Assembly: GCF_039641995.1 (NCBI RefSeq)
Contig: NZ_CP087714.1
Location: 1,426,001 to 1,490,000, forward strand
Origin: Geoglobus acetivorans
Lineage (GTDB): Archaea; Halobacteriota; Archaeoglobi; Archaeoglobales; Archaeoglobaceae
DNA: 64,000 bases
Reading direction: 5' to 3'
Shown here one piece after another: positions 53,269-62,103 of this stretch (its first letter is position 1; each line of letters begins with the position of its first letter). The position numbers and the translations under genes were made by a program. The notes beneath the pieces were generated by a model. That model saw only the letters and a list, made by a program, of their open reading frames with translations. It ran no database searches and had not been told where the DNA came from.

Positions 53269-53664
53269 TTATGCAGGCACCTCACTTCCATAAGCTATTG
53301 CAAGACCTCTTGCTATCGTTTCATCGCCTCTCCTGACCTCCAGCCTGCAGAATGCAACTTTTCTGCCGTATTCTATCTCTGCTTCTGCAGTAAGTCTGTC
53401 ACCATGAAATGCCGGTTTGATAAAATCCATTCTTATTGAGAGTGCGAATCTGGAGTAATTGCCGGAATTTACTGCAAGAGCAAAGGCAAAATCGGCCAGA
53501 GCCATTATGTACGCACCATGTGCAGTTCCATGGAAGTTCAGATAGTTGCTTGAGACAACTCCCTCCACCCTCGCGTATCCGTCCCTGACCTCCAGAATCT
53601 CTGCATTCAGAAATTTTCTGAAACTGTCTCTATCCGGTTCTGGTTTGGGATGCTTTCCAGTCAT
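53269..53664 (-). CDS. PaaI/YdiI-type hotdog thioesterase
   Basis: 131 residues from ATG 53664. The hotdog landmarks are NYLNFHGTAHGAYIMALADFAFALAVNS (HGxxxxxxxD/N catalytic helix) and FCRLEVRRGDETIARGLAIAYG. The enzyme would hydrolyse acyl-CoA thioesters. A TATA-like run TTTATTTTTTAATA lies roughly 20-30 bases upstream, suggesting a leaderless start. A second, N-terminally truncated copy of its last half is fused to an ATPase fragment at 45389-45766. Confidence 0.88.
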   Translation of the reverse strand: MTGKHPKPEPDRDSFRKFLNAEILEVRDGYARVEGVVSSNYLNFHGTAHGAYIMALADFAFALAVNSGNYSRFALSIRMDFIKPAFHGDRLTAEAEIEYGRKVAFCRLEVRRGDETIARGLAIAYGSEVPA

Positions 53665-53737
53665 GATCAGGAATGTGCTATTAAAAAATAAATTTCTTGG
53701 GGACTTCTGCACCTTCGGAGTTTTCAACCATCCATTC

Positions 53738-54060
<323 letters not shown>

Positions 54061-54087
54061 ATCTACTCTGACCCATGACCTGAGAAA

Positions 54088-54114
54088 ACTATCGGATACC
54101 GATAGTAATAAATA
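54088..54114 (+). promoter_or_regulatory. Palindromic operator and TATA box of the PadR export operon
   Basis: ACTATCGG-ata-CCGATAGT (54088-54106) is a perfect 8-base inverted repeat. It abuts the TATA run AATAAATA (54107-54114), which is about 27 bases before the PadR ATG (54138), a leaderless spacing. A PadR dimer binding here would repress its own operon. Confidence 0.6.
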
Positions 54115-54137
54115 CAACAAAATCAGAGACACCGTCA

Positions 54138-54659
54138 ATGTCAGATGCGCTAAAGGGCATGCTCAAGCTTCTGATTCTCAGAGAGCTTGAAAGCGGAGAG
54201 GCAACGGGTTACGAGCTCATCGAGAGAATAGGAAAAATCGTATCAAAAAAACCGTCTCCCGGATCGGTTTATCCCCTTCTGAATGAGCTTCACGACAGGG
54301 GTTTTCTTGAGGTTTCGGTTAGGGGAAACAGGAAGATATACTCCCTTTCCACAAAGGGTAAGAGGGCTCTCGAAGAGTTGAAGGAAAGGGAAAGGATGCT
54401 GATACTCGATAAGATCAGGTTTCTGATGGAGGCGGGCATCCTTTCGGGTGAGAGCGTTGATGAAGCAGTAACCTTCGTCATGGAAAGAAGGGAGAAGCGC
54501 TGGGAGCTCTTAAGGATTAAAAACTGGTTCAGGCTTCAGGAGGCGATTCTGAAGGCATACAGAAAGAATCCTGAGAAGACTGAAAGGGCTGTTGAAGATG
54601 CCATAAGGATGTTTGAAGCTGTTGGGGACTCTGAAGGTGGGAAACATGAAGAGGCGTAG
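54138..54659 (+). CDS. PadR family transcriptional regulator
   Basis: 173 residues. The winged helix has LKLLILRELESGEATGYELIERIG, SPGSVYPLLNELHDRGFLEV and the wing RGNRKIYSLSTKGKRALEEL, all PadR marks. A longer C-terminal helical region (~90 residues) provides dimerisation and ligand contact. It heads an operon with a COG1361 secreted protein and an EmrB/QacA-type exporter and likely senses the exported compound. A perfect palindrome precedes it. The 3' end overlaps the next gene by 14 bases. Confidence 0.9.
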   Translation: MSDALKGMLKLLILRELESGEATGYELIERIGKIVSKKPSPGSVYPLLNELHDRGFLEVSVRGNRKIYSLSTKGKRALEELKERERMLILDKIRFLMEAGILSGESVDEAVTFVMERREKRWELLRIKNWFRLQEAILKAYRKNPEKTERAVEDAIRMFEAVGDSEGGKHEEA

Positions 54660-56763
54660 TATTTTTTCAGTGCTGATTTTGGCGGCATTTCTGCTGGCCA
54701 TGGGGGTTGCAAGTGCAGAGAGTGCAGATTTCAGGTTTCACGTCTCACCGGTCAGAGATACCTTCTATCCTGGCGAGGATGCAGTTTTAACCCTGCTGAT
54801 AGAGAATGACGCAAAGGTTAGCAGTTTTATCATCAATGAGAACACGTCGAATCTTCTGCCCCTCATCACAACTGCCAAGAACCTCAGAGTTGAGCTCAGC
54901 GGGAGCCCACCTGTTGAGGTGAAGACGATCAATCCGCAGCTTGCCGGAGATCTGCCGTCGGGAATGGTTTCCAAGGTGTCCTTCAGGATAAAGATCGATC
55001 CGGATGCTCGGGAGAAGGAATACACGTTAACCGTGAAGATTCACTTCACCTATGTCACCTACTCGATTGATCCGCTTACGAAAACGGCATACATAACCTA
55101 TGACCATGACGTTTATCTCAAAAACGTCAACATTCGTGTGAGCAAGAAGGATTACGACTTCAACGTCAGGATTCTGAACTCGACCCTTCTGGCAGGAAAG
55201 AAAGATGTTGTGAGCGTGGAGGTCATCAACACGGGTAAGAATCCAGTACACAACACCTCTGTCATTCTGAACGCAACCCCACCTTTAATGCCAGATCCGA
55301 CAGGCATGATTGCTTACATTGGGGATCTGGCCTCGGGAGAAAAGAGAACTGTATCTTTCAAGGTGTATGTGTCTGAAAACGCACTCAATCAGAGCTATCC
55401 AGCCAGGTTCGTTTTTCAGTTCAGCGACGCTGCAGGCTTTCCAAAAACTGCTGTAAAAACAGCCCCTATTTGGGTGGAGGGCAGCAATAGCATCGAAGTT
55501 GAGAACTGGCAGAGCATCCTGACTCCACCGCTGAACGCCCCTGTCAGGCAGAAAATAAGTGTCCCCTCCCTTCCATCCATCCCCTCTATCCCATCGCTGC
55601 CATCTTCTTCGCCTTCATTTCTATCCGGGAAAAAAGTCCAGCCCGCTTCAGGTGTAGTGACGATTCCGTCAAGAGGCATTGTGGAGGTCACACTCAAGAA
55701 CACGGGAGAGGAGATGAGGGATGCTGTAGCCATACTGTCCTTTGACACCCCACTCATCCGTGTGGAGAACTCGCCATACATAGGGCATCTCGGCAGAAAC
55801 GAGAGTGTCAGGGTTCTTTTCAACGTGGAGAACCTGGCTCAGGAAGGAAAGTACAGGGGATGGGTTGCGATCAGCTACACAAATCCCCGGGGAGATGAGG
55901 TTTTGACTGAAAAGCACTACATAGCCGTTGAGATTGGAGAAAGTCCCCTGCAGATAAGGGACGTGAAAGCCCTTCTTTCAGCCGGACAGAAAGGCGAGAT
56001 GGTTGTGGAGGTGGAGAACGGAATTAAAGAGAGGCTTGAGGATGTCGAGCTGAGCCTCCTATCGCCTGAGCTCACGATTACGCCCCTCACCACAACTGCT
56101 TTCATCGGAAGCCTGGAAAGCGGAAAGGTTGGTAATGCAAGGTTCAGGATTGACGTGGATGATGATGCAGTCCTGGGGAACTACACCCTCTACCTGCTGG
56201 AGAGATTTGAGATAAACGGAGCGGAAATAGTAAGCTCGGCCAGAATCCCGGTTTCGGTGGAGTCCAGAGGGGTGAAAATAGAAATAACATCGGTTGAAGC
56301 CTCTCTTTACCCTGATTCCACGGGTGAAGTTGTCATAAAGCTAAAGAACTCTGGCAGCACCCTGTACAACACCATTGTAATGCTGGAGGTATCAGCACCG
56401 CTCTCGGTGGCTGGGGGAAGCTCTCTGGGCAGTCTCGTCGGTCAGTCACAGCCTGGCATGTACTTTGTCGGGACCCTTGAGCCCGGCAGCACGGCAGTGG
56501 TGAAGTACAGGGTGAAGGTTGACAAGGATGCGGGAGCGGGCAGCTATCCTGCAAATCTGAGGCTGAGCTATTACGATGCTGAGGGCTACAAGCATGAAAC
56601 TGGCAGTTTCCCCATTGCTCTCGAGGTGAAGGAAAAGCCATTGATAACCCCTGTTCTTTTTGCTGCCGCTGCACTGGGGCTGATAGCCTTACTGACCGCT
56701 GCTGTAATTGTGAGGAGGAGCAGGAGGAAGAGAAAGTCTGAAGCGAATGAACGGGAGAAATGA
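54646..56763 (+). CDS. COG1361-type secreted, membrane-anchored multi-domain protein
   Basis: 705 residues from ATG 54646 (GGTGGGAAAC upstream). A signal peptide (RRSIFSVLILAAFLLAMGVASA) is followed by about five repeated Ig-like CARDB/NEW3 domains, recognisable by phrases such as VVSVEVINTGKNPVHNTSV, VEVTLKNTGEEMRDAVAIL and VVIKLKNSGSTLYNTIVML. A Pro/Ser linker (SLPSIPSIPSLPSSSPS) lies near residue 320. A C-terminal helix and an Arg/Lys-rich tail anchor it facing out. It sits between PadR and a drug-type exporter and may help carry exported compounds, or stabilise the surface. No enzyme site seen. Confidence 0.8.
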   Translation: MKRRSIFSVLILAAFLLAMGVASAESADFRFHVSPVRDTFYPGEDAVLTLLIENDAKVSSFIINENTSNLLPLITTAKNLRVELSGSPPVEVKTINPQLAGDLPSGMVSKVSFRIKIDPDAREKEYTLTVKIHFTYVTYSIDPLTKTAYITYDHDVYLKNVNIRVSKKDYDFNVRILNSTLLAGKKDVVSVEVINTGKNPVHNTSVILNATPPLMPDPTGMIAYIGDLASGEKRTVSFKVYVSENALNQSYPARFVFQFSDAAGFPKTAVKTAPIWVEGSNSIEVENWQSILTPPLNAPVRQKISVPSLPSIPSIPSLPSSSPSFLSGKKVQPASGVVTIPSRGIVEVTLKNTGEEMRDAVAILSFDTPLIRVENSPYIGHLGRNESVRVLFNVENLAQEGKYRGWVAISYTNPRGDEVLTEKHYIAVEIGESPLQIRDVKALLSAGQKGEMVVEVENGIKERLEDVELSLLSPELTITPLTTTAFIGSLESGKVGNARFRIDVDDDAVLGNYTLYLLERFEINGAEIVSSARIPVSVESRGVKIEITSVEASLYPDSTGEVVIKLKNSGSTLYNTIVMLEVSAPLSVAGGSSLGSLVGQSQPGMYFVGTLEPGSTAVVKYRVKVDKDAGAGSYPANLRLSYYDAEGYKHETGSFPIALEVKEKPLITPVLFAAAALGLIALLTAAVIVRRSRRKRKSEANEREK

Positions 56764-58385
56764 GAAGAATGGATGCTGGACAATCCGGACATGGAGGATA
56801 TGACACAAAAGCAGTGAATCCGTGGCTCTCTCTGATTCCTGTGGCCACCGGGGTATTCATGGTGATGCTGGATACCAGCATACTGAACATAGCCCTCCCA
56901 AGCATAGCCGAGGAGTTCAACGCCTCGGCCTCCGACGTTCAGTGGCTCCTTAACGCATATCTCATAACTCTGGTTGTGCTGCTGGTCACCTTTGGCAGGC
57001 TGGGAGACATGGTGAAGAGAAACCTCCTTTACGTTACCGGAATGGCCGTTTTCATTGCTGGAAGCCTTCTCTGTGCGGAGTCTTGGGACATCTTAGTGTT
57101 CATTGTGGCCAGAGTGATACAGGCAGTTGGGGGAGCGATAATGCTGGGAAACAGCATGGCTCTGATCACAGAACTATTCCCTCCGGGTAAAAGAGGGGCT
57201 GCAATGGGGCTTAACTCAATCCTCATCGCCTCCTCATTCGCCTTCGGACCTGTGATAGGTGGCTGGCTGACGACGCATATGAGCTGGCACTGGGTTTTCT
57301 ACATCAACCTGCCGGTGGGTCTTGCGGGAATTGCCCTCGGATTGACGCTGCTCCCAGCAATGGGTGAAAAGGCCAAGGTGCCGGTGGATGTGTTTGGACT
57401 GGCACTCCTGTCCATATCTCTTGGCTCCCTTACAATCGGAATCATCCAGGGGCAGGAGTGGGGCTGGAGAGACGACAAGACAATTGCGTCCTTCATAGTG
57501 GCGTTCTCATACCTTACAGCTTTCATCGCAAGGGAACTCACCTGTGACTATCCCATTCTTGATCTGAATCTCTTCAGAATAAGGAATTTTACAGCAGGAG
57601 TTACTGCTCTCTTTTTCATGTCAATGGGGCTTTCAACCTCTCTGTTTCTCATGCCATTCTTCCTGCAGGGAATAAAGGGGTTGACGGCTGAGCAGGCGGG
57701 GCTCTGGATAATGCCAATTCCAATTGTGAACACCGTCATAGCCCCACTTGCAGGAAGGCTCAGCGACAGAATCAATCCGAAGATAACCATGTCGATGGGA
57801 CCGGTGGTCTTCTCCATCGGGCTCTACCTCCTGAGCAAGATAAGCGCAAACGTGACGTTCTGGGAGCTGCTGCCGGTGCTCCTCTTCATCGGCTCAGGCA
57901 TGGGTCTATTGATGCCCCCTGCAATGAACGTTATGATGACCTCCGCACCCCCTCACAAGGCCGGGATGGCAAGTGGAACCATTCAGACTTCCAATTCCCT
58001 TGCAAGAGCCATGGGGGTATCGCTGGGCGGAATACTCTTTACAGGAAAGATGAACGAGCTGATTCCGAATTTCGGAAATGAGATTCCGAACCCGATGCAG
58101 ATAAAAATACTGGAAGTTTTGGCCATGAAGGGTTATGCCGGTCCGATTGTGATAGTCACAGAGGCTTTCATGAGGAGCTTCAGAAGTGTTTTCCTGAATG
58201 CCATACCCTTTATCCTGATAAGCCTGTTCATCGTGCTGGTGTTCCTGAGGGGTGGAGAGCATCTTGAGGCAATCGGTAAATCAGGTTTTACTGATCAGAG
58301 TGACCAGAATTCGCATAATTCGGTTGTCCCCTCACAGTCGAGTAAAGGAGAATACTGCCGGGAAACCGGAAGGTCCGGGGAGTGA
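56760..58385 (+). CDS. MFS drug exporter, DHA2 (EmrB/QacA) family
   Basis: 541 residues with 14 predicted helices. Marks: FMVMLDTSILNIALPSIAEEF (motif D1 in helix 1), GRLGDMVKRN (loop), RVIQAVGGAIMLGNSMALI and ALITELFPPGKRGAAMGL, GPVIGGWLTTHMSWHWVFYINLPVG (motif C). The family exports hydrophobic drugs and other compounds by H+ antiport. The ATG overlaps the COG1361 stop by 4 bases (ATGA), and PadR regulation fits. The C-terminal ~40 residues are polar and unusual (DQSDQNSHNS). Confidence 0.9.
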   Translation: MRRMDAGQSGHGGYDTKAVNPWLSLIPVATGVFMVMLDTSILNIALPSIAEEFNASASDVQWLLNAYLITLVVLLVTFGRLGDMVKRNLLYVTGMAVFIAGSLLCAESWDILVFIVARVIQAVGGAIMLGNSMALITELFPPGKRGAAMGLNSILIASSFAFGPVIGGWLTTHMSWHWVFYINLPVGLAGIALGLTLLPAMGEKAKVPVDVFGLALLSISLGSLTIGIIQGQEWGWRDDKTIASFIVAFSYLTAFIARELTCDYPILDLNLFRIRNFTAGVTALFFMSMGLSTSLFLMPFFLQGIKGLTAEQAGLWIMPIPIVNTVIAPLAGRLSDRINPKITMSMGPVVFSIGLYLLSKISANVTFWELLPVLLFIGSGMGLLMPPAMNVMMTSAPPHKAGMASGTIQTSNSLARAMGVSLGGILFTGKMNELIPNFGNEIPNPMQIKILEVLAMKGYAGPIVIVTEAFMRSFRSVFLNAIPFILISLFIVLVFLRGGEHLEAIGKSGFTDQSDQNSHNSVVPSQSSKGEYCRETGRSGE

Positions 58386-58590
58386 GAGGTCACTGCAACT
58401 CCGTACGTTCAGAACTGTGACTGAAGGTCGCCATCTGGAGTTTATCTGAAATACGTGGCAGCATGGGATTCATAATTCTGCAACCTGAACCTGATCAATC
58501 AGATCCATCAAAATGTGGACCAAAGTTCATAGCTTACTGTATATCTTAGCATACATATAAGCCAGACTGAGAGGATATCCCGGATCTGTA

Positions 58591-59673
58591 ATGCGTGTTC
58601 ACATCAGAAAAATTATGACGGACCCGCCGGGATTTGAACCCGGGTTAGAGGCTCCGAAGAAGAGAGCAGAGAAATCCGTTGTGAAATTCAAGATAGATGA
58701 TAGGACGGAAGAGGAATATATCTTCTTCAGGTTCACTAACAACAAAACAAAGGATGGACAGAGGAGAATCGAAAAAATATTCAAGGACTTGTTAGAAGTG
58801 ACCGGGAGAGAGATCTCAAGAGACAGCATTCTGAAATTCCAGAACTGGTATATGACTAAATACAGCCACCATGAAACAAGAAAGAAGTATTACACAAACA
58901 CCAGGAATTTCCTGGAATGGCTTTACAAGAAGACTGGAGACTACAGGTTTAGAGAGCTAAAGGAGTTACTGGTAACACCAAAGAGGCCAAGCAAAAAGAT
59001 CAATTCCATCCTCCTTAGAGAAGATGACGTAAGAAACGTAGTTTCGGCAATTTACAAACTTCCAATAAACCCGCATGATTCTAAGATGAGACACTATTAT
59101 TCCAAGATCAAGTTTATTGCCTTTGTTCTCCTTGCATCCTACACAGGACAGAGACCTGAATCCACCCTGGTTAAACTTACCCTCAATGATATCCGGGAGG
59201 CCTTGGAAAGAGATCCGCCCATGCTCTGGATACCTGAGGAGAAGGATAAAGAGTCCTTCCCTCACTGGGTTCCTCTTCACCCTGTTGTGGTTGAATGGCT
59301 TAAACCTGTGATAGAATTCTATGACATCCATCCTCAGGGACCATCAGATAACAGGCTTTTCCACAAATATCCAGTTTACAAACTCTTGAAGAAAATTAAC
59401 GTTAAAGCAATCCATACAGGCATACCGATAAGGCCCTCTCATTTCAGGAAGTTTTTCGAGCAGATGTGTAACAACGTCCTGATGGTTCACCCTGGACTGA
59501 GAGATTACATCATGGCACATAACACAGGCAGTCTTGACGTTCAGAGCTATGATGGGAAACTTCCCTCTGAGATCTATTACCAGTACATGGAGAAGTGGGG
59601 GAAGGTTAACCTTGTGCCACCAGAGGTTAAGCTGGAGGAGCTGATCCATAACCTCTCCCCAACTGGGGATTAA
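58591..59673 (+). CDS. int: Tyrosine recombinase (integrase) of the integrated element
   Basis: 360 residues as an open frame from ATG 58591. Catalytic residues are visible: Arg in YTGQRPESTLVKL, the HxxR box in RPSHFRKFFEQ, His in MAHNTG and Tyr in VQSYDGK. The core-binding domain (IEKIFKDLLEVTGREISRDSILKFQNWYM) precedes. The first ~25 codons overlap the tRNA 3' half (58619-58659) and read through it (TDPPGFEPG), so translation may start at GTG 58681 (residue 31) instead. Int would excise and insert the element at the tRNA gene. The int gene is at the left end, with the element to its right. Confidence 0.88.
   Translation: MRVHIRKIMTDPPGFEPGLEAPKKRAEKSVVKFKIDDRTEEEYIFFRFTNNKTKDGQRRIEKIFKDLLEVTGREISRDSILKFQNWYMTKYSHHETRKKYYTNTRNFLEWLYKKTGDYRFRELKELLVTPKRPSKKINSILLREDDVRNVVSAIYKLPINPHDSKMRHYYSKIKFIAFVLLASYTGQRPESTLVKLTLNDIREALERDPPMLWIPEEKDKESFPHWVPLHPVVVEWLKPVIEFYDIHPQGPSDNRLFHKYPVYKLLKKINVKAIHTGIPIRPSHFRKFFEQMCNNVLMVHPGLRDYIMAHNTGSLDVQSYDGKLPSEIYYQYMEKWGKVNLVPPEVKLEELIHNLSPTGD
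58619..58659 (-). repeat. Displaced tRNA 3' half: attachment site of the integrated element
   Basis: Read on the minus strand these 41 bases are the anticodon loop onward of a tRNA: CTTCGGA loop, a stem strand GCCTC, a T arm CCGGG-TTCAAAT-CCCGG, acceptor strand CGGGTCC and discriminator G. The 5' half is absent (58660 onward does not pair), so this is not a tRNA gene. It is the 3' part left behind by integration, followed by a TTTTT run of the original flank. Anticodon TCG (Arg) is suggested if homology reaches the loop. The intact tRNA should lie at the far end of the element. Confidence 0.8.
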
Positions 59674-59723
59674 CTCCCTACTCTTTAACCCCCCTCTCTT
59701 CCACCCATTGACTCCCAGTTATC

Positions 59724-59746
59724 ACCTTAGAACATGCTAAGGTTTT
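59724..59746 (+). terminator. Hairpin with T run after the integrase gene
   Basis: ACCTTAG-aacatg-CTAAGGT followed by TTT (59724-59746) is a 7-base-pair stem with a short T run, 50 bases after the integrase stop. It probably ends the int transcript. The rest of 59674-59952 holds an A/T-rich tract with a near-direct repeat ATGTATTAGTATGTAT near 59920 and no coding frame I can support. Confidence 0.45.
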
Positions 59747-59952
59747 GGTGCAAAATCAGGTTCTGGTTCTTCCTTGAGAGTCGAAGGAATTTTAGAATAG
59801 GTCCAGCTTCCAGGAAGTCGAAAGATTGTTAGAGTTACTGGATGATTCATCTACTGGATAATCAATCCAGCCCTGAAATTTGTATTTCGGAGACCTGAAT
59901 ATAAATTAATATGTATTAGTATGTATCAAAAAATAAAGAACAGCAATCCACT

Positions 59953-60342
59953 TTAGAGAGCTCCTCCGTAATAGTAGCCGTATCCAGCCCTTCCAAGTCC
60001 CATCACGAGTCCAAGCACTATGAAGATTATCACGGCCATGACGACCACTGGCAAATACTTCCCCGTCTGAGCCAGCGCCTTGAAGCTGTTTATTATGGCA
60101 TCGTTGACATAGGTCTGCACCTGGGTGTTGTTTATTGAATTGATCTCTGGCTCCACCATAACATAGGTCTGCCCTCCGAGAGTTCCAACGAAAATCAAGA
60201 CAAGTGTGGCCACACCTATGCCGACTATGAGGGCTATGATGTCGCCGACGTTCGCTTGAACGTATCCGGACTTCCTGTACACCGGCTTTGCTTTCACTTC
60301 CTCAAACCCCTCAGGCCTGAATTCCTCCACGACAGCCTCCAT
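59953..60342 (-). CDS. Small two-helix membrane protein, candidate spindle-shaped-virus coat protein
   Basis: 129 residues from ATG 60342 (GGTGATGTGAAA upstream). About 30 polar residues are followed by a hydrophobic helix (IIALIVGIGVATLVLIFVG), a ~45-residue polar loop (MVEPEINSINNTQVQTYVNDAI) and a second helix (LPVVVMAVIIFIVLGLVMG), ending GYGYYYGGAL. Two hydrophobic helices in a small abundant protein match the major coat proteins of spindle-shaped archaeal viruses, and I recall the phrase 'FKALAQTGKYLP' resembling those of Thermococcales viruses. The match is from memory and unverified. It is divergent from the Thr-Pro protein gene. Confidence 0.55.
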   Translation of the reverse strand: MEAVVEEFRPEGFEEVKAKPVYRKSGYVQANVGDIIALIVGIGVATLVLIFVGTLGGQTYVMVEPEINSINNTQVQTYVNDAIINSFKALAQTGKYLPVVVMAVIIFIVLGLVMGLGRAGYGYYYGGAL

Positions 60343-60393
60343 TTTCACATCACCAAAAAAGAGAGTAGATTCTTTCCTCAAATAACGCTCGCT

Positions 60394-60407
60394 GTGACAC
60401 GTGTCAC
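60394..60407. promoter_or_regulatory. Perfect 14-base palindrome in the element's divergent promoter
   Basis: GTGACAC-GTGTCAC, with no spacer, sits between the coat-protein-like gene (minus) and the Thr-Pro protein gene (plus), about 50 bases from each start and next to a TATA-like TTTAATAC (60419-60426) for the plus gene. A dimeric element-encoded repressor or a host regulator could control both directions. Confidence 0.5.
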
Positions 60408-60460
60408 CTCGAGCCTGTTTAATACATCCAAAGACAGAAAAGGCTCTTGAAGGTGATATT

Positions 60461-62032
60461 ATGGTCCTGCCTCTTGTCGGTCTGGCCGTTGCAATGGCTG
60501 CGAGCGCGCTAGCACCAAAAGTGGCAGAAGCGGTTGAAAGAATGAGAAACCCTGAGGTTAACGAGTATGCCAGCAGAAGAGAGGTTAGAGAGGCCTACAG
60601 GAAAGCCATTGAGGAGGTTGAAAGAGCGCAGTATGAGAGAGTGAAGTCCACCCCCTCACCATTCGATGATGTGTCATATTACATATATGGTGCCATTCCT
60701 GGACTTGCCACCTATGCAAGCAAAAAACAGGTTGCCTCTGCAACTGAAAAAATCCTCATCTCCCAGGGATATTCGCCTGATGAGGCCAGGAAAGCAGCAT
60801 CAGCGATTGAGAGAGTCGAATCTGCCAAGGCTATTGGAGAGGTTGTTGGTGCCATAATTCCTGCAGGAGGTTCAGCAGCTCTGGCAGTAAGACAGGCAGG
60901 GAAGTTCATAGCCAAGGAGATAGGAGAGCAGGCCATCAAAACCTTAGGAAGGGAAGGAGTGGAGAAGCTGGTCGGGAAAACAATAGTCAAAGAAGGTGCT
61001 GAATCAGTTGGAAAAGCATTGATGGAAAAGGGCCTGATAACAGTTTCCAAGAAGGAAGCTGTGGGTATTGGAACAAAAGCAGTGGGGAAAGCATCAGCCT
61101 TAGCTGGGGCATGGGAAGGTGCAACAGTCTCAGCCATGCAGGATGTGAGCAGAGAGAAGTATACCAAACCTAAGGAGATGTTGAAGGACGTTGCTTTTGG
61201 TGCTGCTACAGGTGCAGCAGCTGCCGGTGTGGCAGGTGCTGTTATTGGAAGGCTGGCAGTTAAAGGCTCGAGACTTGCCAAACCCCTTGACTATTTCACG
61301 GGAATAATTGACCCATACGAGAAGCCTGGAGACTGGATAGGAGAGAGCTTTGCCAGAAAGATAAAAGTCCCACAGCCTTCCCTGCCAGTTGCAGATATCC
61401 CTGAACCTGTGAGGATTCCGAGAATTCATCCACCGTCATTAACCCCATCTCCAGCTCCATCTGATATACCTGGGAACCTTCCACGTGAGAAGCTCAGTCC
61501 CGGATCTACGAGAAGCATATACAGAAGCATTAACGCCAGAAAGGCAAAGATGAGGGTCCCATCAATAACGCCAACACCAGCTCCTTCTCCGTCACCATCT
61601 CCAGCTCCCTCTCCAACACCAAGTCCAACACCATCAACCACACCAACCCCATCCCCAACTCCAAGTCCAACGCCTGTTCCAACCATCACACTAACTCCAA
61701 CAATCACTCCAAGTCCTTCCCCCACTCCAAGTCCAGTCCCAACCCCAGCACCTGTCCCAACACCAACTCCAACGCCAACCCCAACACCTACTCCTCAGCC
61801 TACACCAACTCCAGAGCCAACTCAAACTCCTACCCCCACGCCTACTCCAACTCCAGCTCCAACACCAACCCCAACCCCAACTCCAATGCCGAGGGTTCTG
61901 CCATTCTTCCCGTTCATAGGGAGACTGGACAAAGGGAACGAAAATGTGACAAGGAAAACAAAGCTCATCTACTACGACGAGCTTGAGGCAGCAAGGAGGG
62001 CACTGTTCAACCTCTTTGGTCTCAATCTGTAG
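60461..62032 (+). CDS. Large element protein with Ala-rich hydrophobic body and Thr-Pro repeat region
   Basis: 523 residues from ATG 60461, with GGTGATATT upstream. Residues ~1-20 are hydrophobic. Residues ~20-300 are Ala-rich, with helical stretches (VASATEKILISQGYSPDEARKA) and Gly/Ala hydrophobic segments (GAATGAAAAGVAGAVIGRLA). Residues ~365-475 are almost only Thr, Pro and Ser, in TPTP/SPTP repeats. The last ~45 residues are charged, with an RALFNLFGLNL end. Such TP-rich proteins occur in archaeal viruses and may form tails or surface fibres. I infer a structural role. No enzyme motif. Confidence 0.6.
   Translation: MVLPLVGLAVAMAASALAPKVAEAVERMRNPEVNEYASRREVREAYRKAIEEVERAQYERVKSTPSPFDDVSYYIYGAIPGLATYASKKQVASATEKILISQGYSPDEARKAASAIERVESAKAIGEVVGAIIPAGGSAALAVRQAGKFIAKEIGEQAIKTLGREGVEKLVGKTIVKEGAESVGKALMEKGLITVSKKEAVGIGTKAVGKASALAGAWEGATVSAMQDVSREKYTKPKEMLKDVAFGAATGAAAAGVAGAVIGRLAVKGSRLAKPLDYFTGIIDPYEKPGDWIGESFARKIKVPQPSLPVADIPEPVRIPRIHPPSLTPSPAPSDIPGNLPREKLSPGSTRSIYRSINARKAKMRVPSITPTPAPSPSPSPAPSPTPSPTPSTTPTPSPTPSPTPVPTITLTPTITPSPSPTPSPVPTPAPVPTPTPTPTPTPTPQPTPTPEPTQTPTPTPTPTPAPTPTPTPTPMPRVLPFFPFIGRLDKGNENVTRKTKLIYYDELEAARRALFNLFGLNL
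61567..61887 (+). repeat. Thr-Pro coding repeat (ACN-CCN / TCN-CCN)
   Basis: About 320 bases of imperfect 6-base repeats (for example CCAACACCAACT) encode the TPTPSPTP tail region of the protein at 60461-62032. The third codon positions vary, so selection is on protein sequence; expansion by slippage is likely. Confidence 0.85.
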
Positions 62033-62103
62033 GACAAGAGCTATTTTTCCCTCTCCCCTCCTTAGTAACAAGGTTTTTCTATATCGAAATTTTGAGCACC
62101 AAT

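Noticed and set aside
58619-58659. A complete tRNA gene
   Set aside because: Only the anticodon-loop-to-acceptor half is present; bases to the right do not pair to form the D arm or the 5' acceptor strand, so it is an attachment-site remnant.
61567-61887. CRISPR or DNA-level tandem repeat array
   Set aside because: Units are 6 bases, imperfect and in frame, with no spacers; they encode TP/SP dipeptides.
61426-62071. Long minus-strand ORFs opposite the TP-repeat gene
   Set aside because: They are low-complexity mirror translations (Gly/Val or Trp/Ser repeats) of the Thr-Pro codons, with no start signals.
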